This document shows, piece after piece, positions 10,766 through 18,118 of a DNA stretch of 64,000 nt (positions are counted from its first letter, which is position 1; each line of letters begins with the position of its first letter). The stretch is taken from the NCBI RefSeq assembly GCF_038452275.1, contig NZ_CP141643.1:2108001-2172000 (forward strand). Direction: 5' to 3'. Under the pieces are notes generated by a model, which was not told the DNA's origin, ran no database searches, and was given only the letters and a program-made list of their open reading frames with translations. Origin of the DNA: Corynebacterium sp. BD556 (GTDB taxonomy: Bacteria; Actinomycetota; Actinomycetes; Mycobacteriales; Mycobacteriaceae). The position numbers and the translations under genes were made by a program.

Positions 10766-12006
10766 GGGCACTCCGGAAGTTCGGGGTGGTTCAACCAAGC
10801 ATCCAAAAGGTCCTCTATGCCCGCCCCATAAGCACTCATCGCGTTGACCAGGTCAAAAGGCTCCACAACACCATGAGCATTGCGCGCCACGTAGTCTCGC
10901 ACGGCAGAAAAGAAACTCTCATCGCCCAGGTGGCGCCGCAGAGCATGCAACGTGATCGCGCCACGCTTATACACGCGGTCATCGAACATGTGGCGCGGGC
11001 CCGGATCAGCCAGCACAAAACGTTGCGGGGTGAGCTTGTCGTAGTGCTCACGCACCGAAACATCAATCGGAGTGCCCTTGTGCTCAGCCCACAACCACTC
11101 GGCGTAGCAGGCGAAACCTTCATTGAGCCAAATATCGTTCCACTGGGCGATCCCCAGGGAATTGCCAAACCACTGATGGGCCAGCTCGTGCGCGATTAAC
11201 CGCTCGTTGCGAAGCAGGTGATTGCGGCCGAAAATTGCCATGCCCTGGGCCTCCAAGGGGATCTCCAACGGATCCTCCGTCACTATCACCTCGTAGCGCT
11301 CGAAGGGGTAAGGGCCGAAGACACCACGGAAGAAATCCAGCATCTCCTGCTGCTTGGCTAAGTCTTTCGCAGCTTCACCTGGCGGCAACCAAGCGAAAGT
11401 ATCGGGACCCAACTGGTGGCGGGTATAGGCGCCGATTTGAAGGGTGGCCAGGTAGGTCGCCATCGGTTTCGAGGTGAAGTTAGTCACGGCCGTGTAGCCG
11501 CGGTCAGCGCGCACGTTGAAAGAGTACGTCGCCTTCTCATCTGGTGTGTCGTCGCAGGGAAACCACGTTGAGGCCCCGTTGGGCTGGTTGGCCACCAGCG
11601 AGCCGTTGCTGAGTTCTTCCCACCCGAGCGCACCCCACAAGGTGCGGCGCGTGGATGGGTTGCCCGTATAGCGGATGGTGAGTTTGAACTCGGTGTCGAC
11701 GGGCACGGGGTGAGAAAACGCAATCCGTAGCTTGCCTCCCGACTGGCGAAAACGCGCAATGGTCACCCCGTTAGAGGCCCAGACTTTGCGGACCGTCATG
11801 GCTTCGTGCAAGTCCAGCGTCATGTGGTCCAGATCGCGCCAGTTGCTCAGCGTCAGCGTCGCCACGCCATCGAGCCGGTTGGGGCCGACCTTGTAGTCGA
11901 TGTCCAGATCGTAGTGGCGGACATGAAACCCCAGATTGAAGTCCACACCGGTGTACTCGTCGCGGGTACCGGGGACGGGAGTGGAGCGCAGCCTGTGGAA
12001 ACTCAT
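10762..12006 (-). CDS. M1 family zinc metallopeptidase
   Basis: Gluzincin aminopeptidase-like protein of 414 residues, about half the length of classical PepN because the C-terminal repeat domain is absent. HELAHQWF at 273-280 gives zinc ligands His273 and His277 with catalytic Glu274, and LNEGFA supplies the third ligand Glu296. The GAMEN exopeptidase motif is replaced by EAQGMA (252-257), so strict aminopeptidase activity is uncertain. There is no signal peptide. It is translationally coupled to the flippase gene (four-base overlap) and lies 33 bases after the mycoloyltransferase stop, so it may share that transcript. Confidence 0.9.
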   Translation of the reverse strand: MSFHRLRSTPVPGTRDEYTGVDFNLGFHVRHYDLDIDYKVGPNRLDGVATLTLSNWRDLDHMTLDLHEAMTVRKVWASNGVTIARFRQSGGKLRIAFSHPVPVDTEFKLTIRYTGNPSTRRTLWGALGWEELSNGSLVANQPNGASTWFPCDDTPDEKATYSFNVRADRGYTAVTNFTSKPMATYLATLQIGAYTRHQLGPDTFAWLPPGEAAKDLAKQQEMLDFFRGVFGPYPFERYEVIVTEDPLEIPLEAQGMAIFGRNHLLRNERLIAHELAHQWFGNSLGIAQWNDIWLNEGFACYAEWLWAEHKGTPIDVSVREHYDKLTPQRFVLADPGPRHMFDDRVYKRGAITLHALRRHLGDESFFSAVRDYVARNAHGVVEPFDLVNAMSAYGAGIEDLLDAWLNHPELPECP

Positions 12007-12039
12007 CTACGCAAGCATAACGCGCCCCTGCAAGGTGGC

Positions 12040-13149
12040 CTACATTCCGAAGGCTGGTGCGATGGTGCTAAACCACGAGCGCTGGATGTCCTGCCGCCAG
12101 TTCGGCCAAGAGTGTGTGCCCTTGTTGCGGAACTCGTAGTGAGCGGGGATGCCGAGCGAATCCAGCTTCGCACGCAGATCATGCGAGCACTGGTTTACGG
12201 CCGCTTCGATCACACCTCCTTCGATTTGCAGTTGGGCAGCGCCTATTGAAGCCACGGGCGCCGGGGCGCCTTGGCCGATGAGGTAGCCCACCATGTCTGT
12301 TTCGGAGGCCAGGCCGGTACCGGAGGAAATGTAGAGGGCGGTTCCGCGTAGCTTCGCAGCGTTGGCGAGGGCGTCGTTATAGCCGTTGTACGGCCCACCC
12401 ATCGGGCCCCACATCATCTCGGGGGTGACGGTTCTGTAATCACCCGCGCGTGAGGCGCGGTTGACGGTCAGGCGGGCGTAATTATAGGCGTGTGGGGAAG
12501 CGGTGGCAGCGCAGCCGGAGAAGGAAGCGGCGGCGGCGTAGAACCCCGGGTTGTGCGCCGGCAGCACCAAAGAGGAGGTGCCGGACATGGAAAAGCCCAC
12601 GATGGCGCGGCGCTGATCCGCGTTTAAGGTGCGCTCGATCGGGCCCGGCAGTTCCTTAGTCAGGAACGTCTCCCACTTTTGCGGGCCGTTGATGTAATCG
12701 GATTTGACGTCGTCTTTTACCCAGTCGGTGTAGTAAGAAAACGCGCCCGCCTGGGGGATGACCACGTTGACGCCTTTGCCGCGGAAGAAGTCGCGGGTGG
12801 TGAACTTGGTCAGCCAGTCCGCGTCTTGCTCTGCCCCTCCGGCACCGTTGAGTAAGTAGATGATGGGGGCTTTGGCGACACGGTTGCCGTTGGCGTCGGT
12901 CGCCGGGATGACGGCGATAGGGATGTCGCGGCCCATCGAGGGGGAGTAGACCTTGTAGGACAGGACGGTTGTGTGGTCGACCTGTTGAACCCAGGTTTGC
13001 GGTTGGCCGGTGGCGACGATCTTCGGCGGGTCAGCCGGGGCGTCCCATCCCTTAACTGTGCCTTCCTGGGCGGAGGCGGATGCAGGACAGAAGCCGAGGG
13101 CGAGGCAGAGCGTGGTGGCGACCACGGCGAGCGAACGCTTGATGCTCAT
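12040..13149 (-). CDS. Secreted mycoloyltransferase (Ag85-like)
   Basis: Exported alpha/beta hydrolase of the antigen 85/Cmt family that transfers mycolic acid from trehalose monomycolate. The 369-residue protein starts at ATG 13149 with a GAAGGA site 11 bases upstream; signal peptide 1-28 (ASASA). GFSMSG places the nucleophile at Ser187 and GTHSWPNW the catalytic His at 346; YLLNGAGG (oxyanion region) and INGPQKWETFL are typical. Acceptor could be trehalose, arabinogalactan or protein. It is paralogous to the gene at 13523-14878 and divergent from the 33-residue peptide gene. In C. glutamicum a mycoloyltransferase in this neighbourhood (MytC, Cg0413) modifies small porin polypeptides, from memory of the literature. 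Confidence 0.93.
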   Translation of the reverse strand: MSIKRSLAVVATTLCLALGFCPASASAQEGTVKGWDAPADPPKIVATGQPQTWVQQVDHTTVLSYKVYSPSMGRDIPIAVIPATDANGNRVAKAPIIYLLNGAGGAEQDADWLTKFTTRDFFRGKGVNVVIPQAGAFSYYTDWVKDDVKSDYINGPQKWETFLTKELPGPIERTLNADQRRAIVGFSMSGTSSLVLPAHNPGFYAAAASFSGCAATASPHAYNYARLTVNRASRAGDYRTVTPEMMWGPMGGPYNGYNDALANAAKLRGTALYISSGTGLASETDMVGYLIGQGAPAPVASIGAAQLQIEGGVIEAAVNQCSHDLRAKLDSLGIPAHYEFRNKGTHSWPNWRQDIQRSWFSTIAPAFGM

Positions 13150-13365
13150 GGGCGGTTTCATCCTTCTTTTCAAGCTGCGTGTAGCGAATTAATCAATCTC
13201 GGTTAATGTAGCGAAATTAGTGGCAGGTTTAAGCCCCGACACTGTTACTATTGTGATTTGTGTGAAAAATGTTACTTCTTATTGGGGGGCGTGTAACAAT
13301 GAACCAGTCACCGACGACCTACAGGTAGTACAAACCGCACGTTTCCGAGAAGTTAAGGAAAATCC

Positions 13366-13467
13366 ATGGAAGCCATCCAACTGATGATCAACGAAATCCT
13401 CGGCGCCCTGATCCACTTCGGATCCTCCACCTCCTCCCAGATCGCCCTTGGCATGGGCCTGTTCTAA
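13366..13467 (+). CDS. 33-residue acidic amphipathic peptide, porin-like candidate
   Basis: Short gene with an ATG, a strong AAGGA site seven bases upstream, and its own perfect terminator 18 bases after the stop. The peptide has no signal sequence. Residues 2-18 form an amphipathic helix: Glu2, Gln5, Asn9, Glu10 and His17 fall on one side, Ile4, Ile8, Ile11, Leu15 and Phe18 on the other. A Ser/Thr cluster SSTSS (20-24) follows, then a hydrophobic tail ending in Phe. Corynebacterial cell-wall porins PorA and PorH are likewise tiny, acidic, leaderless-peptide proteins that are O-mycoloylated on Ser. It lies between two mycoloyltransferase genes. I do not recognise it as PorA or PorH itself. 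Function is inferred. Confidence 0.7.
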   Translation: MEAIQLMINEILGALIHFGSSTSSQIALGMGLF

Positions 13468-13485
13468 AACAGCGAGGAACAAAGC

Positions 13486-13517
13486 AAAAACCGCCCTTCT
13501 CCTGAAGGGCGGTTTTT
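13486..13517 (+). terminator. Bidirectional rho-independent terminator
   Basis: A perfect 14-base stem, AAAAACCGCCCTTC (13486-13499) and GAAGGGCGGTTTTT (13504-13517), with a TCCT loop. The stem ends in A-runs and T-runs, so it can stop both the peptide gene on the plus strand and the mycoloyltransferase gene converging from the minus strand (stop at 13523). Confidence 0.92.
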
Positions 13518-13522
13518 CGTGT

Positions 13523-14878
13523 TTAGCCGAGCATCTTCGGCTTAATCACAGTCTCCCAGGACTCCTTCAAATCGTCCTTCCAATACGGCCAGGAGTGAGT
13601 TCCTGTGTTGCGGAACTTGAACGTAGCCGGAATGCCTTGGCTGTTTAGCTTCGCACGCAGATCGTGAGTACACGAATTGGTCAGCCCCTCAATAACGCCA
13701 CCTTCGACCTGGAGGGTAAAAGCGCCTTCCACACCCGCGTTAGAGGACGTGTCAGTCTCACCACCCAGACCCGAACCATTGGAGACGTAGATGGCCTTGC
13801 CGCGCAGCTTCTCCGAGTTGACCAAAGCATCGTTGTAGCGGTTGTAATCCGAACCCATCGGGCCCCACAACTGTTCCGGGGTGGTTCCGCCGCGGTTGAG
13901 CGTGAGCTGAGAAGCAAACCAAGGCAGCGAGGTGGAGGTGGCGGCACAGCCGGAGAAAGAACCGACAGCGTCAAACCTGTTCGGGTACTGCTCCGCCAAC
14001 AACAGGGAGGACGTTGCCGACATTGAGAAACCGACGATCGCGTTGCGGCCATTAGAGTTCAGATAGGGGTCGATGGAGGCGGGCAGCTCCTCGCCCAAAA
14101 ACGTCGCCCACTTCTGCTCACCCTTGTAGTAAGTGCTCTGCTTCGGAGTCTCCAACCAGTTGACGTAGTAGGAGAAGGCACCCTCCATCGGGATGACCAC
14201 GTTAATGCCCTGGTCACCAAAGATATCCTCGACACCGTTTTTGGACTGCTTATTAGCGAAGTTCTTCGCAATCCAGTCAGTGTTTTGCTCGGAGCCGCCG
14301 GCGCCGTTGAGCAGGTAAATGGTCGGGGCGTTAGTGACCCGGTTGCCGTTTTCATCCGTGGCGTAGCGCACCGCGACAGGAATGTCACGGCCCATGGAGG
14401 CCGAGCGCACCTGCACGGCCTTCCACGGAGACGGCCCCGTGTACACCGGCTTGATCCTCTCAAGAATCTCAAACCATTCCTGGTTGTTGCCCTTGTAATC
14501 CTTCGGTGCCACGGTGAGCTCGACCGGCGCGTTGGCGACGTGGGCAGCAGCGGAAGGCTCGGTGGGCATGTTCTTTAACTGGCTCGACTCCGGCGGCACA
14601 ACCGCGGCGGACTTGGTGCTTGCAATTCCGGTTGCAGTTGGCTCGGTGGACTTGGATTCAGAAACCGTGGAGGTTTCCTCGCTTGGCGCTTCGGACTCGC
14701 TGGTCGGGGTGTTGATCACCGTGGTGTCGTCGACAGCCGGCACCATCTGCGCCTGCTCGAAGCTCACCGCGGGATCCTCGATGGGCGAAGATGCGGTGAG
14801 GTGGGACACGGTGGGGATTGTGCCGGCGGCGATGGCAATGGCGGCGACAGCGGCGATAGCTGGACGTGTGATCTTCAC
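13523..14878 (-). CDS. Secreted mycoloyltransferase with Ser/Thr-rich N-terminal linker
   Basis: Second Ag85/Cmt-family enzyme, 451 residues. A signal-like hydrophobic segment (5-20) is followed by a low-complexity linker rich in Ser, Thr, Glu and Pro (about 30-118), then the catalytic domain from about 125: [14 protein letters not shown] with nucleophile Ser285, and GTHSWPYW with His428. The linker is absent from the neighbouring paralogue and could span the wall or be glycosylated. No cleavage site as clear as in the paralogue is visible, so it may stay membrane-anchored. Position matches the cmt1/mytC locus of C. glutamicum, but which paralogue is orthologous cannot be decided here. Confidence 0.93.
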   Translation of the reverse strand: MKITRPAIAAVAAIAIAAGTIPTVSHLTASSPIEDPAVSFEQAQMVPAVDDTTVINTPTSESEAPSEETSTVSESKSTEPTATGIASTKSAAVVPPESSQLKNMPTEPSAAAHVANAPVELTVAPKDYKGNNQEWFEILERIKPVYTGPSPWKAVQVRSASMGRDIPVAVRYATDENGNRVTNAPTIYLLNGAGGSEQNTDWIAKNFANKQSKNGVEDIFGDQGINVVIPMEGAFSYYVNWLETPKQSTYYKGEQKWATFLGEELPASIDPYLNSNGRNAIVGFSMSATSSLLLAEQYPNRFDAVGSFSGCAATSTSLPWFASQLTLNRGGTTPEQLWGPMGSDYNRYNDALVNSEKLRGKAIYVSNGSGLGGETDTSSNAGVEGAFTLQVEGGVIEGLTNSCTHDLRAKLNSQGIPATFKFRNTGTHSWPYWKDDLKESWETVIKPKMLG

Positions 14879-15012
14879 GGGCGATACTCACTTCTTAACG
14901 ACGGACTGGCTTCCTTCGCCATATCTTGCCAGAGAATCCGAACATTACATGCGGACTGCCAAACACCGGCCATGTTTTTCAACTCCACCTACCCACCATG
15001 CTGCAAGCCACG

Positions 15013-15018
15013 TATTCT
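15013..15018 (+). promoter_or_regulatory. Candidate -10 box for leaderless lpd
   Basis: TATTCT sits seven bases before the GTG start of lpd at 15026, with no ribosome-binding site between. This supports that start over the much longer upstream frame. Confidence 0.5.
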
Positions 15019-15025
15019 GTGGGGC

Positions 15026-16438
15026 GTGAGTAATGAACATTTTGACGTTGTTGTACTCGGTGCGGGCCCCGGTGGCTACGTCGCCGCCATCCGCGCTGCA
15101 CAGCTAGGCAAAAAAGTTGCTGTTGTAGAGAAGCAATACTGGGGCGGTGTCTGCCTGAACGTGGGCTGTATTCCGTCCAAATCGCTGATCAAAAACGCTG
15201 AAGTTGCCAGCATCTTCAACCATGATGCGAAAACCTTCGGCATTAAGGGCGATGTCGAGTTCGATTACGCCGATGCGCACAAACGCTCCCGCGGCGTGTC
15301 GGAAAAAATCGTCGGCGGTGTCCACTACCTGATGAAGAAGAACAAGATCACCGAGATCAACGGTTTCGGCTCCTTCAAGGATGCACAAACCATCGAAATT
15401 ACCGAGGGTGATGATAAGGGCAAGACCGTCACCTTTGATGACTGCATCATCGCCACCGGCTCCGTCGTGCGCACCCTGCCGGGCATCGAGCTTTCGGACA
15501 ACGTCGTGTCCTACGAGGAGCAGATCCTCAACCCGGAGGCCCCGAAAAAGATGGTCATTGTGGGAGCCGGGGCCATCGGCATGGAGTTTGCCTACGTTTT
15601 GTCCAACTACGGCGTCGACGTGACGGTCATTGAGTACATGGATCGCGTCCTGCCGAACGAGGACAAGGACGTGTCTAAGGAAATTGCCAAGGCGTACAAG
15701 AAACTCGGCGTGAAGCTGATGACTGGCCACGCCACCACCGCAGTCCGCGACAACGGCGACTCCGTCGAAGTTGACGTGCAAAAAAACGGCACTGACACGA
15801 CCGAGACTCTCACCGTTGACCGCGTCATGATCTCCGTCGGTTTCGCACCGCGAGTCGAGGGTTATGGCCTTGAAAACACGGGGGTTGAGCTGACCGAGCG
15901 CGGCGCGATCGCCATCGATGATCACATGCGCACTAACGTCGATCACATTTACGCGATTGGGGACGTCACCGCGAAGCTCCAACTAGCCCACGTTGCCGAA
16001 GCGCAGGGTGTCATTGCTGCGGAGGTCATCGCAGGCGAGGAAACCATGGTCATCGAGGACTACATGATGACCCCCCGCGCCACCTTCTGCAACCCGCAGG
16101 TTGCATCCATGGGCTACACCGAGGAGCAGGCAAAGCAGAAGTGGCCGGACCGCGAGATCAAGGTCGCTACCTTCCCCTTCACCGCGAACGGCAAAGCCCT
16201 CGGCCTGGCGGAAGCGCAGGGTTTTGGCAAACTCATCGCCGACGCAGAGTTCGGCGAGATCTTGGGCGCTCACCTCGTCGGAGCGCACGTCTCTGAACTG
16301 CTGCCGGAGATCACCCTGGCGCAGCGATTCGACCTGACCGCAGGCGAAATTGCGCGCAACATCCACATCCACCCGACACTGTCGGAGGTGCTAAAGGAAG
16401 TAGCGCACGGCGTCGAAGGCCACATGATTAACCTCTAG
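15026..16438 (+). CDS. lpd: Dihydrolipoamide dehydrogenase (E3)
   Basis: FAD-dependent E3 subunit that reoxidises dihydrolipoamide in the pyruvate and 2-oxoglutarate dehydrogenase complexes, passing electrons to NAD. The 470 residues include the FAD motif GAGPGG (12-17), the redox pair Cys43/Cys48 in [11 protein letters not shown], the NAD motif GAGAIGMEF, the second FAD motif YAIGDVT and the catalytic HIHPTLSE near the C terminus. The GTG start gives the family's N terminus; upstream in-frame sequence has no homology features. It stands alone, ended by a strong hairpin, as in other corynebacteria where it is unlinked from E1 and E2. Confidence 0.97.
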   Translation: MSNEHFDVVVLGAGPGGYVAAIRAAQLGKKVAVVEKQYWGGVCLNVGCIPSKSLIKNAEVASIFNHDAKTFGIKGDVEFDYADAHKRSRGVSEKIVGGVHYLMKKNKITEINGFGSFKDAQTIEITEGDDKGKTVTFDDCIIATGSVVRTLPGIELSDNVVSYEEQILNPEAPKKMVIVGAGAIGMEFAYVLSNYGVDVTVIEYMDRVLPNEDKDVSKEIAKAYKKLGVKLMTGHATTAVRDNGDSVEVDVQKNGTDTTETLTVDRVMISVGFAPRVEGYGLENTGVELTERGAIAIDDHMRTNVDHIYAIGDVTAKLQLAHVAEAQGVIAAEVIAGEETMVIEDYMMTPRATFCNPQVASMGYTEEQAKQKWPDREIKVATFPFTANGKALGLAEAQGFGKLIADAEFGEILGAHLVGAHVSELLPEITLAQRFDLTAGEIARNIHIHPTLSEVLKEVAHGVEGHMINL

Positions 16439-16460
16439 GATTGACCTGAGTCAAGCGCAT

Positions 16461-16500
16461 AAAACAAGCCCACCGCGAAGCGGTGGGCTTGTTTTGGTTT
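16461..16500 (+). terminator. Rho-independent terminator after lpd
   Basis: A perfect 16-base stem (16461-16476 with 16480-16495, GAA loop) running from AAAACAAGCCC to GGGCTTGTTTT, 22 bases after the lpd stop. The flanking A and T runs let it work also for the converging SRPBCC gene. Confidence 0.93.
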
Positions 16501-16516
16501 GTATAAGTCGCAGGAC

Positions 16517-16975
16517 CTACTTATCGGAGACAGCTACCGCGACGGCGTCGAGGCTGGTTTCGAGGAAGTCATCGTCAAACTTCTCGGACAGGGCTCGTAC
16601 CTGGTCGGACTCGATATCGGAGCGGTCGTAGGTCACGGTAACGCGGGTGTGATCAGCGTCCTCGGACTCCAGTTCGTAGAGCCATTTTGCGCCCACGCGC
16701 ACGCCAGCGGTGAGGTTTTCAATGTTCTTCCAGCCAATGACCTTGTTTTCTTGAATGGCAAAGACCTCGTTGAGGGTTTGGAAGTCGCCGTCTTCCTTGG
16801 TCATGTTCATGGTGAACTGGTCGCCGACGGCCTTGAGGCGCTCGGCCTTATCGCTGGAGACAACCATGCCGGAATTGTCGGTTTCGGCGTGGCGGTCTGG
16901 GTTCGACAAAAGGTCGAAGAGTACGGAAGCGGGTGCGTCAATTACTCGGGTTGCTGAATTGGTGTCTTGAGCCAT
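16517..16975 (-). CDS. SRPBCC-fold protein
   Basis: A 152-residue START/polyketide-cyclase-like domain with the typical RVIDAPASVLFDLLSNPDRH opening, a central GWKNIENLTAGVRVGAKWLYELE stretch and a C-terminal amphipathic helix. Such proteins bind small hydrophobic ligands; no catalytic residues can be assigned. It is monocistronic, converges on lpd, and starts beside the sdh control region. In C. glutamicum ramB occupies the space upstream of sdhC; it is not here. Confidence 0.82.
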   Translation of the reverse strand: MAQDTNSATRVIDAPASVLFDLLSNPDRHAETDNSGMVVSSDKAERLKAVGDQFTMNMTKEDGDFQTLNEVFAIQENKVIGWKNIENLTAGVRVGAKWLYELESEDADHTRVTVTYDRSDIESDQVRALSEKFDDDFLETSLDAVAVAVSDK

Positions 16976-17321
16976 GGTGTCCAGTGTAGAGAAAAATACG
17001 GCGGAGGTTTTCTTGCCTTATCCCCTGCAACAACCAGTTGGGACTAAGGGTTGACTAACAGTCGAAAGATTGACACCCTTCGGGGGAAATGGTGGGGGTG
17101 TCCACTAAGGTAGCGCTTGACAGTGATGAAGGTCACAAAATGGGCGATTGTGACAAAGTGGACATTGAAAGTGCTGGGAGTGACACACGAGCTGCCCGAG
17201 GGGCCGCGCGCCCCCGGCAGCGAGCGAACCTTCCGCGGCTGCGAGCGCGGGTAGCAAGCCAGCGTTGAATATGTGAACGTCCGGCGCGTTTCGTAAAGTG
17301 AGAACCAACACTGGAGGTGCC
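16976..17321. promoter_or_regulatory. sdhCAB / SRPBCC divergent control region, 346 bases, no gene
   Basis: No convincing reading frame. It must hold promoters for sdhCAB (plus) and the SRPBCC gene (minus). It contains a near-consensus CRP/GlxR site at 17122-17137, a second TGTGA half-site near 17149, and a possible -10 TAAAGT at 17294-17299. A GGAGG ribosome site lies at the end, just before sdhC. Confidence 0.6.
17122..17137. promoter_or_regulatory. Candidate GlxR (CRP-family) binding site
   Basis: AGTGATGAAGGTCACA matches the TGTGA-N6-TCACA consensus at nine of ten defined positions. In C. glutamicum the cAMP regulator GlxR is known to act on sdhCAB, so the location about 185 bases before the sdhC start makes sense. 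Confidence 0.65.
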
Positions 17322-18095
17322 ATGACTGTTCAACATGCAGATCGTGACGCAATTCGTCACGGAAAAATCACTGAAAAGCCGCTGCGCGAGCGGCCAAGCG
17401 TCCCGACGTGGGCATTGAAACTCGTAATGGCCGTCACTGGCCTTCTTTTCGGTCTTTTCGTCCTCGGCCACATGGTCGGAAACCTCAAGATCTTCATGCC
17501 GCTGCATGCCAACGGCGTCGCCCCCATCGACGAATACGCGCACTTCTTGCGCACCATGGGCGAGCCACTGTTCCCGGCCGGCGCACTGCTGTGGATCATC
17601 CGCATCGTGCTCCTCGCTGCCCTGGTGGCGCACGTGTGGGGTGCTTTCGCTTTGCACTCGCGCTCCTCCCGCTCCCGTGGCAAGTTCAAGCGCACCGGAC
17701 TGATGGGTGGCTGGCAGTCGACAGCGACCCGCTCAATGCTAATCACCGGCATAATCCTGCTCTTGTTCGTTGTCTTTCACATTCTTGATCTGACAATCGG
17801 CGACGTGGTTGCCAGCAACGAGTTCGTCCACGGCGCGGTGCGCGACAACATGTTGGCCACTTTCGCACCGAGCCGCTGGTGGGTCGCCCTGATTTACGTC
17901 ATCGCGAACCTCGCCCTACTTCTGCATCTGACCCACGGCATCTACCTCGCGGTATCCGACCTGGGCTGGCTGGGCAAGCGCGGCCACGCAATCATGGTTG
18001 TGCTGGCCTACATCCTCCCGGCCATCGTTGTGCTTGGCAACGTCGTCATGCCATTGGCGATCATGCTTGGCTGGGTCCCAGGATTTACTCGGTAA
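17322..18095 (+). CDS. sdhC: Succinate dehydrogenase cytochrome b subunit
   Basis: Membrane anchor of the menaquinone-reducing succinate dehydrogenase, 257 residues with five predicted helices (roughly 31-55, 88-112, 138-160, 180-205, 222-250) and histidines positioned to hold heme b. It is the single-anchor-subunit type, so no sdhD is needed. ATG 17322 has GGAGG at ideal distance and gives a soluble 30-residue N terminus; an upstream in-frame start is not supported. First gene of sdhCAB, 23 bases before sdhA. Confidence 0.95.
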   Translation: MTVQHADRDAIRHGKITEKPLRERPSVPTWALKLVMAVTGLLFGLFVLGHMVGNLKIFMPLHANGVAPIDEYAHFLRTMGEPLFPAGALLWIIRIVLLAALVAHVWGAFALHSRSSRSRGKFKRTGLMGGWQSTATRSMLITGIILLLFVVFHILDLTIGDVVASNEFVHGAVRDNMLATFAPSRWWVALIYVIANLALLLHLTHGIYLAVSDLGWLGKRGHAIMVVLAYILPAIVVLGNVVMPLAIMLGWVPGFTR

Positions 18096-18118
18096 AGGCT
18101 GATTAGGAGAACATTCAC

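Noticed and set aside
13271..13297. GTTAC-N17-GTAAC inverted repeat upstream of the small peptide gene
   Set aside because: Only five-base arms with a long spacer; expected by chance in a 200-base AT-rich intergenic stretch. I could not select a firm promoter for the peptide gene either.
16976..17321. Search for ramB or a small RNA gene in the sdh upstream region
   Set aside because: No frame resembling RamB and no hairpin with T-run inside the region; only regulatory sites can be supported.
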